Source: Nonomuraea aurantiaca
GTDB lineage: Bacteria > Actinomycetota > Actinomycetes > Streptosporangiales > Streptosporangiaceae
Direction: 5' to 3'
DNA length: 64,000 bases
NCBI RefSeq assembly: GCF_020215705.1
Contig: NZ_JAIWNB010000021.1
Location: 124,001 to 188,000 of the forward strand
Positions 1-7,983 of the stretch are shown here, one piece after another. Position numbers and translations under genes: made by a program. Below the pieces are notes generated by a model. That model saw nothing but the letters and a program-made list of their open reading frames with translations. It ran no database searches and was not told the origin of the DNA. Numbering within the stretch: the stretch's first letter is position 1; every line of letters starts with the position of its first letter.

Positions 1-342
1 GTCGATCCGGGTGAGGGCCGACAGGCCCGTGTCGAGCGGTACGTCGAAGACGTCGAACACACGGCCGGTGGGCAGAATCACATTGGCGTCGGGGTCCATC
101 CGCCACCAGCGGGTGAGCTGGGTGGCGTCCGTCGTGGCCTGCAGGTGCCAAGCGGGAGACAGCGGATGCGCGCCCGGATCGGGACAGCCGAGCCGGTCAC
201 AGGAGCAGGAGCGGGCGCCCTGACGCAGCGGATGGGCACCCGGCACGCTCGGCCAGCCGAGAGCGGCATAGCCCAGGACGGAGTCGATCCGTGTCGGGCG
301 CGGCCGTTTCTTGGTACGCCGAGCGAGTGGTACCCCCACCAT
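1..342 (-). CDS. Prim-Pol-type (bifunctional DNA primase/polymerase) protein, N-terminal part, cut by left edge
   Basis: The reading frame opens at ATG 342 on the minus strand and stays open for 114 codons to the window edge, so only the N-terminus is visible. Residues about 46-61 read CSCDRLGCPDPGAHPL, a cysteine-rich stretch typical of the actinobacterial Prim-Pol-like family. It is followed by a WWRMDPDANVILPTGR segment and FDVFDVP, the region where the family has its acidic nucleotidyl-transfer motif. Family members copy DNA or make primers, but the single-domain chromosomal versions in actinomycetes have no well-defined role, and the acidic motif here may be degenerate. The gene ends outside the window. 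It lies 130 bases upstream of the hemB 3' end on the same strand and is probably a separate transcript. The family call is fairly secure; activity is inferred. Confidence 0.75.
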   Translation of the reverse strand, partial: MVGVPLARRTKKRPRPTRIDSVLGYAALGWPSVPGAHPLRQGARSCSCDRLGCPDPGAHPLSPAWHLQATTDATQLTRWWRMDPDANVILPTGRVFDVFDVPLDTGLSALTRID

Positions 343-472
343 GGTGTCTCCCGTCGATCCAAGTGCCTGAAGAGGCCCCGGCTCCTGGCTGCAAAGCACA
401 CGCGGGACACACCAGCACTTGTTATCGCACTCTAACGCACACGGCTCAGTGATCAACGGCAAACCCCCTGGT

Positions 473-1456
473 TCACAGGCGGCGCGCCACCTCGGTGGCC
501 CAGTACGTCAGGATCAGGTCGGCGCCCGCGCGCTTGATCGAGACCAGCGATTCCATGATCATCCGGTCGCGGTCGATCCAGCCGTTGGCCGCGGCGGCCT
601 CGATCATCGCGTACTCGCCGCTCACCTGGTAGGCCGCCACCGGCACGTCGACCTCGTCGCGGAAGCGGCTGATGACGTCCAGATAGGCCATCGCGGGCTT
701 GACCATGACGGCGTCGGCGCCCTCGGCGAGGTCGAGGCGTACCTCGCGCATCGCGTCCCCCAGCGGCCCGGCCGGGTCCTGCTGGTGGGTGCTGCGGTCG
801 CCGAACTGCGGCGCGCACTCGGCGGCGTCGCGGAAGGGGCCGAAGAGGGCTGAGGCGTACTTGGCGGTGTAGGCGAGGATCGGCAGGTCAGCGAAGCCGT
901 CGGCGTCGAGCGCCGCCCTGATGGCCCCGACCTGGCCGTCCATCATGCCGCTCGGCGCGATCATCTGGGATCCGGCCCTGGCCTGGGCGACCGCGATCGA
1001 CGCGTAGCGCTCCAGCGTCGCGTCGTTGTCGACGTCGCCGGACGGGGTCAGCACGCCGCAGTGGCCGTGGTCGGTGAACTCGTCGAGGCAGGTGTCGGCC
1101 ATGACCACCACCGCGTCGCCCACCTCGGCGCTCACGTCGCGCAGTGCGACCTGCAGGATGCCCTCGGGGTCGTCGGCCGCCGAGCCCCGAGCGTCCTTGA
1201 CGGCGGGGATGCCGAACAGGATCACCCCGGACACCCCGGCGTCGGCGGCCTCGTGGGCGGCCTTGCGCAGCGAGTCGCGGGTGTGCTGGAACACGCCGGG
1301 CATCGAGGCGACCGGCTGCGGCTGGTCGATGCCCTCCTTGACGAACAGCGGCAGGATCAGGTCCGCGGGGTGCAGCCTGGTGCCCGCCACCATGCGCCGG
1401 ATCGCGGGGCTGCGGCGGAGCCTGCGCGGCCGGGCGACCGGGTAGTCAGCACTCAT
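473..1456 (-). CDS. hemB: Delta-aminolevulinic acid dehydratase (porphobilinogen synthase)
   Basis: Condenses two 5-aminolevulinate molecules to porphobilinogen in the cytosol, the second committed step of tetrapyrrole synthesis. The 327-residue length is normal. The two active-site lysines are K199 (YTAKYASALFGPFRD) and K253 (MVKPAMAYLD). The metal-site segment MADTCLDEFTDHGHCG keeps two cysteines (C123, C133) but has Asp in place of the middle Cys of the all-zinc type, an intermediate form. The start is ATG 1456, with AAGGAG just upstream, and it overlaps the hemD stop by 4 bases (ATGA). A longer upstream frame is only a shadow of hemD. It is the last gene of the rex-hemACDB operon. Confidence 0.97.
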   Translation of the reverse strand: MSADYPVARPRRLRRSPAIRRMVAGTRLHPADLILPLFVKEGIDQPQPVASMPGVFQHTRDSLRKAAHEAADAGVSGVILFGIPAVKDARGSAADDPEGILQVALRDVSAEVGDAVVVMADTCLDEFTDHGHCGVLTPSGDVDNDATLERYASIAVAQARAGSQMIAPSGMMDGQVGAIRAALDADGFADLPILAYTAKYASALFGPFRDAAECAPQFGDRSTHQQDPAGPLGDAMREVRLDLAEGADAVMVKPAMAYLDVISRFRDEVDVPVAAYQVSGEYAMIEAAAANGWIDRDRMIMESLVSIKRAGADLILTYWATEVARRL

Positions 1457-3009
1457 TTGGCTCTCCTTCTGGCGCCTCTGCGGTTCTGCGACGGCCGGCG
1501 TGGGCTGTCGCCGGCGGCGAGGGCCGCCTGGCGTTGCTTCGCGCCGTACGCGGCCAGCGCGGCGGCCAGGGCGGACGCCGAGGGCCGGTCGGCCATGACG
1601 TCGACGCGCAGCCCGAACTCCTCGGCGGTCTTCGCGGTCTGCGGCCCGATCACCGCGATCACGGTGACGTTGTGCGGCTTGCCGGCGATGCCCACGAGGT
1701 TGCGCACGGTCGAGGAGGAGGTGAAGAGCACCGCGTCGAACCCGCCGCCCTTGATCGCCTCGCGGATCGGGGCGGGGGGCGGTGCGGCTCGTACGGTGCG
1801 GTAGGCCGTGACGTCGTCGCACTCCCAGCCTAGCTCTGTCAGGCCGGCCACGAGGGTATCTGTGGAAATGTCGGCCCGCGGCAGGAGCACCCGGTTGATC
1901 GGGTCGAGCATCGAGTCGTACGGCGGCCACTCGGCCACCAGGCCCTCCGACGACTGCTCGCCCGAGGGCAGCAGGTCGGGCTTGACGCCGAACTCGACCA
2001 GCGCCCGCGCGGTGGCGTCGCCCACGGCGGCCACCTTCAGCCCGGCGAAGGCGCGGGCGTCGAGGCCGTACTCCTCGAACTTCTCGCGCACCGCCTTGAC
2101 CGCGTTGGAGCTGGTGAAGGCCACCCACTCGTAGCGCCCGGTGACCAGGCCCTTGATCGCGCGGTCCATCTGCTGCGGCGTGCGCGGCGGCTCGACGGAG
2201 ATGGTCGGCACCTCTTCCGGCACGGCGCCGTAGGAGGTGAGCTGCTCGGACAGCCTCTCGGACTGCTCCTTGGTACGTGGCACCAGCACCCGCCAGCCGA
2301 ACAGCGGCTTGGTCTCGAACCACGACAGCTTGTCGCGCTGCCCGACCGCGTCACCGACGACGATCAGCGCGGGCTCGGTGAAGCCCGCGTGCTTGATGTC
2401 GGCCTGCAGCCTGGCCAGCGTCGAGACGACGGTGTACTGCTCGGTCGTGGTGCCGCCGCTGCTGACCGCCACGGGCGTGCTGTCGGACTTGCCACCGGCC
2501 ACCAGCGCCTTGCCGATCGCGACGGCCCCGGCGAGGCCGTTGTAGATGACCAGCGTGCCCTGGCAGGCGGCGTGGGCGGCCCAGTCCTGCTCGTGCGCGG
2601 CGTCGACGATCCGGAACTCCGGCACGTCGGCCGCCGGCGGGATGCCCGCGTAGGTGAGCACCGCGGTCGCGGGCGGCACGCCGGGCACGATCTCGAAGTC
2701 CACCTCCGCCGCGGCGCAGGCCGCGACCTCCTCCTCGATCGAACGGGCGATCGAGGAGAACAGCATCGGGTCGCCCTCGCACAGGCGTACGACGAACTGC
2801 CCAGCCTTGGCGCGCTTGACGAGGTCGCCGGACGCGATCTCCACGCCTTCGCGGCAGTGGCGCAGGTATGAGCCGAACAGCTCCTCGTCGAGGGCGACCG
2901 CGTCGGCCTTGGCGAGCAGTTCGGCGCCGCGGAGCGTGAGGAGGTTCGGATCGCCGGGGCCCGCGCCCACGAACGCGAGGAAACCGGAGGTTGGACTATC
3001 GGAGCTCAA
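1453..3009 (-). CDS. hemD: Uroporphyrinogen-III synthase fused to an SUMT-like methyltransferase domain
   Basis: A 518-residue fusion. Residues about 7-240 form a precorrin/SUMT-type methyltransferase fold with the SAM loop VGAGPGDPNLLTLRG and a VPGV segment. Residues about 255-495 form the HemD domain, which closes hydroxymethylbilane to uroporphyrinogen III. The C-terminal tail is very basic. In the methyltransferase half the usual GGDP motif reads EGDP (RLCEGDPMLF) and the following Gly-rich loop is lost, so methylation of uroporphyrinogen III is uncertain; this divergence is common in actinomycete fusions. The start is TTG 3009, chosen because it makes a TTGA overlap with hemC. Translation is probably coupled to hemC and hemB. 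Confidence 0.93.
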   Translation of the reverse strand: MSSDSPTSGFLAFVGAGPGDPNLLTLRGAELLAKADAVALDEELFGSYLRHCREGVEIASGDLVKRAKAGQFVVRLCEGDPMLFSSIARSIEEEVAACAAAEVDFEIVPGVPPATAVLTYAGIPPAADVPEFRIVDAAHEQDWAAHAACQGTLVIYNGLAGAVAIGKALVAGGKSDSTPVAVSSGGTTTEQYTVVSTLARLQADIKHAGFTEPALIVVGDAVGQRDKLSWFETKPLFGWRVLVPRTKEQSERLSEQLTSYGAVPEEVPTISVEPPRTPQQMDRAIKGLVTGRYEWVAFTSSNAVKAVREKFEEYGLDARAFAGLKVAAVGDATARALVEFGVKPDLLPSGEQSSEGLVAEWPPYDSMLDPINRVLLPRADISTDTLVAGLTELGWECDDVTAYRTVRAAPPPAPIREAIKGGGFDAVLFTSSSTVRNLVGIAGKPHNVTVIAVIGPQTAKTAEEFGLRVDVMADRPSASALAAALAAYGAKQRQAALAAGDSPRRPSQNRRGARRRAK

Positions 3010-3911
3010 CGGGATTGCTCCCCCATCAATCTGTCGGCCCCTTCGGAGATCATCTCGGCCGCGAGGAGCTGGCCGAGTTTCACAGACTCGGAAGGAGAGC
3101 CGGCGGCGGACTTGCGCACCGCCTGCTGGCCGTCGAGAGAGACGACCATGGCGGTGAGGTTCAGGGTCTGCCCGTCATCGACGGCGAAGGCACCCACGGG
3201 GGATGAGCAGCCGGCCTCGAGGGCGGACAGGACAGTGCGCTCGGCCGTCACCGCGGAGCGCGTCCGCGGGTCGTCGAGCACACCGAGGAAGGAGATCAGG
3301 TCGGCGCGGTCGGAGAGGCACTCCACGGCCAGGGCGCCCTGCCCGGGGGCGGGCAGCAGCTCCTCGATCTCGAAGATCTGCGCGATCTCGGTGTCCCTGC
3401 GGATCCTGGTCAGGCCCGCCGAGGCGAGCACGACCGCGTCTACCTCGCCGGCGGCGATCTTGCCGATCCGGGTGTCGGCGTTGCCGCGGATCGGGACGTA
3501 CTCGAGATCGGGGCGCAGCGCCCTGAGCATGGCGATCCGGCGCAGCGAGCCGGTGCCGACCCTGGCCCCGGTGGGCAGGTCGGCGAACTTCGCCGGGCCG
3601 ACCAGCGCGTCGCGGTGATCGTGCCGGGCCAGGATGGCGGCCAGCGTCACCCGCGGGTCCGGCTTGGTCGGCAGGTCTTTCAGCGAATGGACGGCGAAGT
3701 CGATCTCGCCCTCGATCAGCTTGTCACGCAGCGCGCTGACCCACACGCCCGTGCCACCCAGCTGCGCCACCTGAGCCTTGGTCACGTCACCGAACGTGGT
3801 GACGCCGACCAGCTCGATCGCGCGGCCGGTCAGGTCGGTGTAGGAGTCGGCGACCATCTGCGACTGCGTGGTCGCCATCAGGCTGCGCCGGGTGCCCAAG
3901 CGCAGTGTCAC
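3006..3911 (-). CDS. hemC: Porphobilinogen deaminase (hydroxymethylbilane synthase)
   Basis: Polymerises four porphobilinogen units into hydroxymethylbilane, bound to a dipyrromethane cofactor. The cofactor-attachment cysteine is C235 in LEAGCSSPVGAF. The catalytic-site segment HSLKDLPT (Asp at about 79) and the arginine-rich substrate loops (TGSLRR, IRGNADTR) are present. The 301-residue length is normal. The start is GTG 3911, overlapping the hemA stop as GTGA. It sits between hemA and hemD in a strictly overlapping operon, so expression should follow rex and hemA. Confidence 0.97.
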   Translation of the reverse strand: MTLRLGTRRSLMATTQSQMVADSYTDLTGRAIELVGVTTFGDVTKAQVAQLGGTGVWVSALRDKLIEGEIDFAVHSLKDLPTKPDPRVTLAAILARHDHRDALVGPAKFADLPTGARVGTGSLRRIAMLRALRPDLEYVPIRGNADTRIGKIAAGEVDAVVLASAGLTRIRRDTEIAQIFEIEELLPAPGQGALAVECLSDRADLISFLGVLDDPRTRSAVTAERTVLSALEAGCSSPVGAFAVDDGQTLNLTAMVVSLDGQQAVRKSAAGSPSESVKLGQLLAAEMISEGADRLMGEQSR

Positions 3912-5164
3912 AACTCCACCTCCCTCACGGCTTCGGGCATCTTCGGATCCAGGTCGAACAACTCGCGCAGCGCTTCGGCATAATGATCGCCTCCCGGGCT
4001 GGTGGCGAGCTGTTTGACACGCACAGTGGGCTCGTGGAGCAGCTTGTCGACGACCCGCTGCACAGTCTGCGCCACCTCGTCCCTGGCCTTGCCGTCGAGC
4101 TGGGGCATGCGCATCAGGAGCCGGCCCAGCTCGGCCTCGACCACGGTCGCCGCCTTGCTGCGCAGCGCCACCACGGTCGGAGTGACCTTGGCGGCCCGCT
4201 CGGCGCTGAGGAAGGCGGCCAGCTCCTCGGCGACGAGCCTGCGCACCGAGTCGACGGTGTCGCCCTCCCTTGAGCCTATGCCCGATTCCTGGATGGTCTC
4301 CAGGTCGACCAGCGTGACGCCCGGCACCTCGCGCACGGCAGGGTCGATGTCGTGCGGCAGCGCCAGGTCCAGCAGGAACGCGCCTGAGGGAACGATGTCG
4401 GGGGTGATGACGTGCCGGCCGCCGCCCGTGCAGGAGATGACGATGTCGGCCGCCGCGAGCTCTCGGGGAACCGCGGCGAACTCCACCGCCCTGCCACCTA
4501 CGGACGCCGCCAGGCGTACGCCGCGTTCGAAGGTGCGGTTGGCCACCACGATGTCGGTCACGCCGGCGCGGGCCAGCGTGGTGGCGGCCAGCGAGCTCAT
4601 CGAGCCCGCGCCGACCACCAGCGCCCGGCGCCCGGCGAGGTCGCCGGCCAGCGCCAGTCCGGCGGTGACGAGGGAGGCGCCCGCCTTGTCGATGTCGGTG
4701 TCGGCGTGGGCGCGCTTGCCGACCCGCAGCGCCTGCTGCACCAGCTCGTTGAGGGTGGCGCCGATCGTGCCCTGCTTCTGCGCCAGCGTGAGCGCCCGGC
4801 GAACCTGGCCGAGGATCTGCCCTTCGCCCACGACCATCGAGTCAAGGCCACAGGCCATCGCGAACAGGTGCTCGACGGCCTGGTCTTCGTAGTGGACGTA
4901 GAGGTGCGGCTGCAGCTCTTCCACGGGGACGCCCGAGTGGACGCCCAGCAGGCGGCTGATCGCGGTGACGGCGCCGTGGAAACGGTCGACGGCCGCGTAG
5001 ATCTCTACTCTGTTGCACGTCGAGACCACCATGGCCTCCGCGACGCACACGTCCTGCTGCACGTCGTGCAGGAGCTTGACGAGCGCCTCGCCTGACACGG
5101 ATACGCGCTCGAGCATGGCCACCGGAGCTGTCCGGTGGCTGAGTCCGATGGTGAGAAGACTCAT
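3908..5164 (-). CDS. hemA: Glutamyl-tRNA reductase
   Basis: Reduces glutamyl-tRNA(Glu) to glutamate-1-semialdehyde with NADPH, the first step of the C5 heme pathway. The catalytic cysteine is C50 in STCNRVEIY. A Rossmann segment ALVVGAGSMSSLAA lies near residue 185, and a C-terminal helical dimerisation domain ends with the family-like segment DHYAEALRELFDLDP. The 418-residue length is within range. The start ATG 5164 overlaps the rex stop by 4 bases (ATGA). No hemL is visible in this window; it must lie elsewhere. Confidence 0.97.
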   Translation of the reverse strand: MSLLTIGLSHRTAPVAMLERVSVSGEALVKLLHDVQQDVCVAEAMVVSTCNRVEIYAAVDRFHGAVTAISRLLGVHSGVPVEELQPHLYVHYEDQAVEHLFAMACGLDSMVVGEGQILGQVRRALTLAQKQGTIGATLNELVQQALRVGKRAHADTDIDKAGASLVTAGLALAGDLAGRRALVVGAGSMSSLAATTLARAGVTDIVVANRTFERGVRLAASVGGRAVEFAAVPRELAAADIVISCTGGGRHVITPDIVPSGAFLLDLALPHDIDPAVREVPGVTLVDLETIQESGIGSREGDTVDSVRRLVAEELAAFLSAERAAKVTPTVVALRSKAATVVEAELGRLLMRMPQLDGKARDEVAQTVQRVVDKLLHEPTVRVKQLATSPGGDHYAEALRELFDLDPKMPEAVREVEL

Positions 5165-5838
5165 TGACTGTCCACGGCCATAAGTGGCCCCCCTGCTTTG
5201 CGCTGCTCATGGAACGCAAGGATCTGCAGTTCTATTGATAGGTCGACTTTACGGACATCCACGCCATCTGGTACAGAAAGCACCACGGGCGCGAAGTTCA
5301 GGATGCTGGTGACCCCGGCCGCCACCACACGATCGCAGACTTCCTGCGCCGCTACCGCGGGTGTCGCCAGAACCACGATCGAGACTCCACGCCGTTCGAT
5401 GACGGCTTCCAGGACGTCTATGTGCTCAACATTCAACCCCGCTATATCGTCGCCCACGACTTCGGGGTCGGCGTCGAGAAGCCCGGCCACACGGAAGCCC
5501 CTGGAGACGAAACCACCGTAATTGGCCAGTGCCCGGCCCAGATTACCCACTCCGACGATGGCCACGGCCCAGTCCTGGGTCAGGCCCAGCTCGCGGGAGA
5601 TCTGGTAGACGAGGTATTCGACGTCGTAGCCGACGCCTCGCGTGCCGTACGAGCCGAGATGGGACAGGTCCTTGCGGAGCTTCGCGGAGTTGACTCCCGC
5701 GGCCATGGCCAGGTCCTCGGAGCTGACGGTCGCGACACCGCGTTCGGCCATCCCGTTCAACGCCCGCAGGTACAACGGGAGCCGGGCGACCGTTGCCTCG
5801 GGGATCCCGCGGTCACGGGACTGGGACGGGCTCTTCAC
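5161..5838 (-). CDS. rex: Redox-sensing transcriptional repressor Rex
   Basis: A 225-residue repressor that senses the NADH/NAD+ ratio. The N-terminal winged helix (about residues 10-85) contains ATVARLPLYLRAL and the recognition stretch VNSAKLRKDLSHLG. The C-terminal Rossmann domain carries the NADH motif VGVGNLGRAL. The start is GTG 5838, with GGAG about 8 bases upstream. It is the first gene of the hem operon. A Rex operator lies about 75-92 bases upstream, overlapping the likely promoter, so Rex probably represses itself and heme synthesis when NADH is low and releases them when NADH rises. The same arrangement is known from Streptomyces coelicolor. Confidence 0.97.
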   Translation of the reverse strand: MKSPSQSRDRGIPEATVARLPLYLRALNGMAERGVATVSSEDLAMAAGVNSAKLRKDLSHLGSYGTRGVGYDVEYLVYQISRELGLTQDWAVAIVGVGNLGRALANYGGFVSRGFRVAGLLDADPEVVGDDIAGLNVEHIDVLEAVIERRGVSIVVLATPAVAAQEVCDRVVAAGVTSILNFAPVVLSVPDGVDVRKVDLSIELQILAFHEQRKAGGPLMAVDSQ

Positions 5839-5900
5839 GTGCCGGAGCTCCAGGGGACGAGCGGCCTGCCGGCCGCGTGAATGAAATCGAACCGCCTTTC

Positions 5901-5930
5901 AGGTTAATCCCTTTGTGAAGCGATGCACAA
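5901..5930 (-). promoter_or_regulatory. Candidate promoter of the rex-hem operon
   Basis: Reading the minus strand, TTGTGC (5930-5925) and TAACCT (5906-5901) are separated by 18 bases. The -35 element lies inside the Rex operator, which would explain repression by steric block. The promoter is predicted by eye and no start site is known. Confidence 0.5.
5913..5930. promoter_or_regulatory. Rex operator (ROP)
   Basis: The sequence TTGTGAAGCGATGCACAA matches the published Rex consensus TTGTGAA-N4-TTCACAA at all but one arm position. It lies between rex (start 5838) and the divergent glutaredoxin-like gene (start 5955), only 24 bases from the latter, so one site may control both transcripts. Confidence 0.9.
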
Positions 5931-5954
5931 AGTCGGCACGATACGGTTGGGTGC

Positions 5955-6191
5955 ATGCACCGCATCACGCTGCTCGGCAGGCCGGGCTGCCACCTCTGCG
6001 ACGACGCGCGCGAGGTCGTCTCCCGCGTGGCGGGAGACCTGGGTGTGCCGTGGGAGGAGGTCGACATCGACTCCTCCGAGGAGTTGCGGGAGAAATACTG
6101 GGAGATGATCCCGGTCACTCTGGTCGACGGAGTCCAGCACGACTTCTGGCGGGTCTCCGAAGACCGGCTGCGCGCCGCGCTGAGTGCCTAG
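5955..6191 (+). CDS. Glutaredoxin-like (thioredoxin-fold) protein
   Basis: A 78-residue single-domain thiol protein. The redox motif is GCHLC (C12, C15), followed by a beta-strand with VDID and a cis-proline segment MIPVTLVDG. It probably exchanges disulfides with cytosolic partners (glutaredoxin or NrdH-like family, often annotated glutaredoxin family protein); the real electron donor is unknown, since this group uses mycothiol rather than glutathione. The start ATG 5955 is preceded by the Rex operator 24 bases upstream with little room for a leader, so the mRNA may have a very short or no leader. Control by Rex would link thiol chemistry to NADH level. Confidence 0.85.
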   Translation: MHRITLLGRPGCHLCDDAREVVSRVAGDLGVPWEEVDIDSSEELREKYWEMIPVTLVDGVQHDFWRVSEDRLRAALSA

Positions 6192-6229
6192 CATGCCTTG
6201 AGCAGCTAGAACGTTGAGTGACTAGAACA
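6179..6229. repeat. Degenerate tandem repeat spanning two convergent stop codons
   Basis: TTGAGCAGCTAGAACG (6198-6213) and TTGAGTGACTAGAACA (6214-6229) are neighbours of 16 bases each. A looser copy, CTGAGTGCCTAG, ends the glutaredoxin-like gene. The stop of that gene lies in the first copy and the stop of the opposite gene (6222-6224) in the last. Confidence 0.6.
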
Positions 6230-7805
6230 TCGCGGTCGGGAGCGGCACGACCTTGGCGGCGTTGACGTTCAGCTCGATGATGTTGGTGGCCAGCACCATG
6301 GCCTGGCGCTCGTTGACGAACCGCTCGACGTGCGGCTGGCGCTGGTGGTCGCGGTAGGCCACCTCGTCGCGGTAGAGCTCGTAGACGATGCGCTGCAGCG
6401 GGGCCGACTTGACCGCGTGGCAGGCGTAGATGAGCGTGTCGGGCTCGCCCCGGCGGACGGCCTCGACGGTGAGCTCCGCCAGGCGGTCGAACGCCTCGCC
6501 CGAGCCGTCCATGAGGGTGAAGACGGTCAGCATGCCGTAGATGCTCGGTGAGGGCCTGCTGGAGGCCGCCTGCTGCTGTGGCTGGGCCTGCGGGACCGGC
6601 GTCCGCGCGGGCTGGGCCTGCGGAGGCTGGCCCTGAGGAGGCTGCTGGGCCGCGCGGGAACCGGTGGAGAACAACTCGCCCCCCGGGTAGCCCGCGCCCG
6701 TGGCGGGCATCCCGAAGTCCTGGGGACCGGTCTGCGGCCCGGCGCCGTGCCCGCCGTTCATGATGTAACCGGTCGAGGGGCCCTGGTCGGGCGGCGGCGC
6801 CATCCGGGCGGCGTAGTCGACCGGCTGGTCGCCCGCCCGGTATTCGGCCACCAGATCGCCCAGGCCGGACCTGCGGGGCTGGCCTGGAGGCGGCTGCTGC
6901 TGTTGCTGGGGCGGCCCCTGCATCGGCATGTCGGCGAGCGGCTGGGGGAAGGGCCCCGACCGAGGGAAGGAGTCCGACGGGAGGAACGGCTCCGAGTGGG
7001 GGAAGGAGTCCGGCTGGGGGAAGGGGTCCCGATCCCGCATGGCCCGGCGGCCGTGGGAGGACCGCTCGGCCGACCGCTCGCCGGACCGCTCGCCGCGCTG
7101 GCCCTCGAACTCGTCGTCCTCGTCGTCGTCCTCGTACGGCGCCAGGGGGCGGAGCACGGCGTACCAGATGCCCGCGGCGGCCACCACGAACAGCGCGGTG
7201 GCGAAGACGCCCGGCACCGCGAACCTCATCGCCCCGATGATCGCGATGCCCGAAGGCGCGATGACCATGACCGCGTGCAGGTTGTCGGTGTCGAGCTCGT
7301 CACCGTTGCGCCAGCGCAGCGCCGCGATCACCACGGCCGCCAGCATGATCAGCCCGGCGATGGAGTGTGCGCCGATCAGCAGGTAGCGGGGGATGACGTC
7401 CCAGTGGCCCTCGGCCGCGGGGAGCACCTTGCCCATCTCGCTGCCTCCGCTCACCGGGTCGAAGATGAGCACCACCACGGCGACGACGGTGAACGCGATC
7501 CCGAACAGCCAGGCGACGAATTTCGGCGGCACCTTCTCCGACAGGAGTTGAATCAGTCCGATGGCCAGCCAGAAGGGCGCGAGGAGGGATCCGGTCAGTT
7601 GGTAGACCTTGAAGGTGACGTCCCCGAACCCCATCAGGTAGCCGACGCCGATCGCACCGAGCGCCAGGCAGAGCGCGACGGCTGAAACGGTCCAGGCGAT
7701 CAACCACCCCTCGACCTCATCGCGCAGGCGCCGGACCAGGGCGACTGCGCCGATCGCGGCGAGGAGGGCACCGACAAAGGCTAGGACAGCAACGAGGATC
7801 TCCAT
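6222..7805 (-). CDS. Seven-TM membrane protein with Pro/Gln-rich linker and C-terminal ABM-like monooxygenase domain
   Basis: A 527-residue protein with three parts. Residues about 1-225 contain seven hydrophobic helices separated by short loops. Residues about 226-420 are an acidic, Arg-rich, then Pro/Gln-rich low-complexity linker, including a short repeated pattern (PDSFPHSEPF, PSDSFPRSGPF). Residues about 425-527 resemble the antibiotic-biosynthesis-monooxygenase/dimeric alpha-beta barrel fold (MLTVFTLMDGSGEAFDRLAE to YRDHQRQPHVERFVNER). The last part would be cytosolic. Such barrels oxidise quinones or phenols, or act as stress sensors. The whole fusion has no function known to me. Start ATG 7805. 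It is convergent with the glutaredoxin-like gene and divergent from bldN. Domain calls come from pattern recognition only. Confidence 0.7.
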   Translation of the reverse strand: MEILVAVLAFVGALLAAIGAVALVRRLRDEVEGWLIAWTVSAVALCLALGAIGVGYLMGFGDVTFKVYQLTGSLLAPFWLAIGLIQLLSEKVPPKFVAWLFGIAFTVVAVVVLIFDPVSGGSEMGKVLPAAEGHWDVIPRYLLIGAHSIAGLIMLAAVVIAALRWRNGDELDTDNLHAVMVIAPSGIAIIGAMRFAVPGVFATALFVVAAAGIWYAVLRPLAPYEDDDEDDEFEGQRGERSGERSAERSSHGRRAMRDRDPFPQPDSFPHSEPFLPSDSFPRSGPFPQPLADMPMQGPPQQQQQPPPGQPRRSGLGDLVAEYRAGDQPVDYAARMAPPPDQGPSTGYIMNGGHGAGPQTGPQDFGMPATGAGYPGGELFSTGSRAAQQPPQGQPPQAQPARTPVPQAQPQQQAASSRPSPSIYGMLTVFTLMDGSGEAFDRLAELTVEAVRRGEPDTLIYACHAVKSAPLQRIVYELYRDEVAYRDHQRQPHVERFVNERQAMVLATNIIELNVNAAKVVPLPTAMF

Positions 7806-7915
7806 GGTGACTCCAATGCTGCCGGACTATGCCTCCCAGCCGGTAGCCGAAGAGGGAACGGGTCGGTCCACACGGTATCGGCCGATTACGGCTAGCAATG
7901 CCTTCGCGAAGCGGA

Positions 7916-7944
7916 TTGTGGAATTTCCGGTTGATTTCTAGAGT
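7916..7944 (+). promoter_or_regulatory. Candidate promoter of the BldN-like sigma gene
   Basis: TTGTGG (7916-7921) and TAGAGT (7939-7944) are separated by exactly 17 bases, about 40 bases before ATG 7984. The fit to a vegetative promoter is moderate. In Streptomyces bldN is a BldD target; I could not identify a clear BldD box here. Confidence 0.4.
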
Positions 7945-7983
7945 GTTCGAGCACGCCGCACCCCTTACCCCTAGGGATACCGG

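Noticed and set aside
473..2323. 616-residue form of HemB
   Set aside because: The upstream part is the hemD gene read in a wrong frame; ATG 1456 starts the conserved HemB N-terminus.
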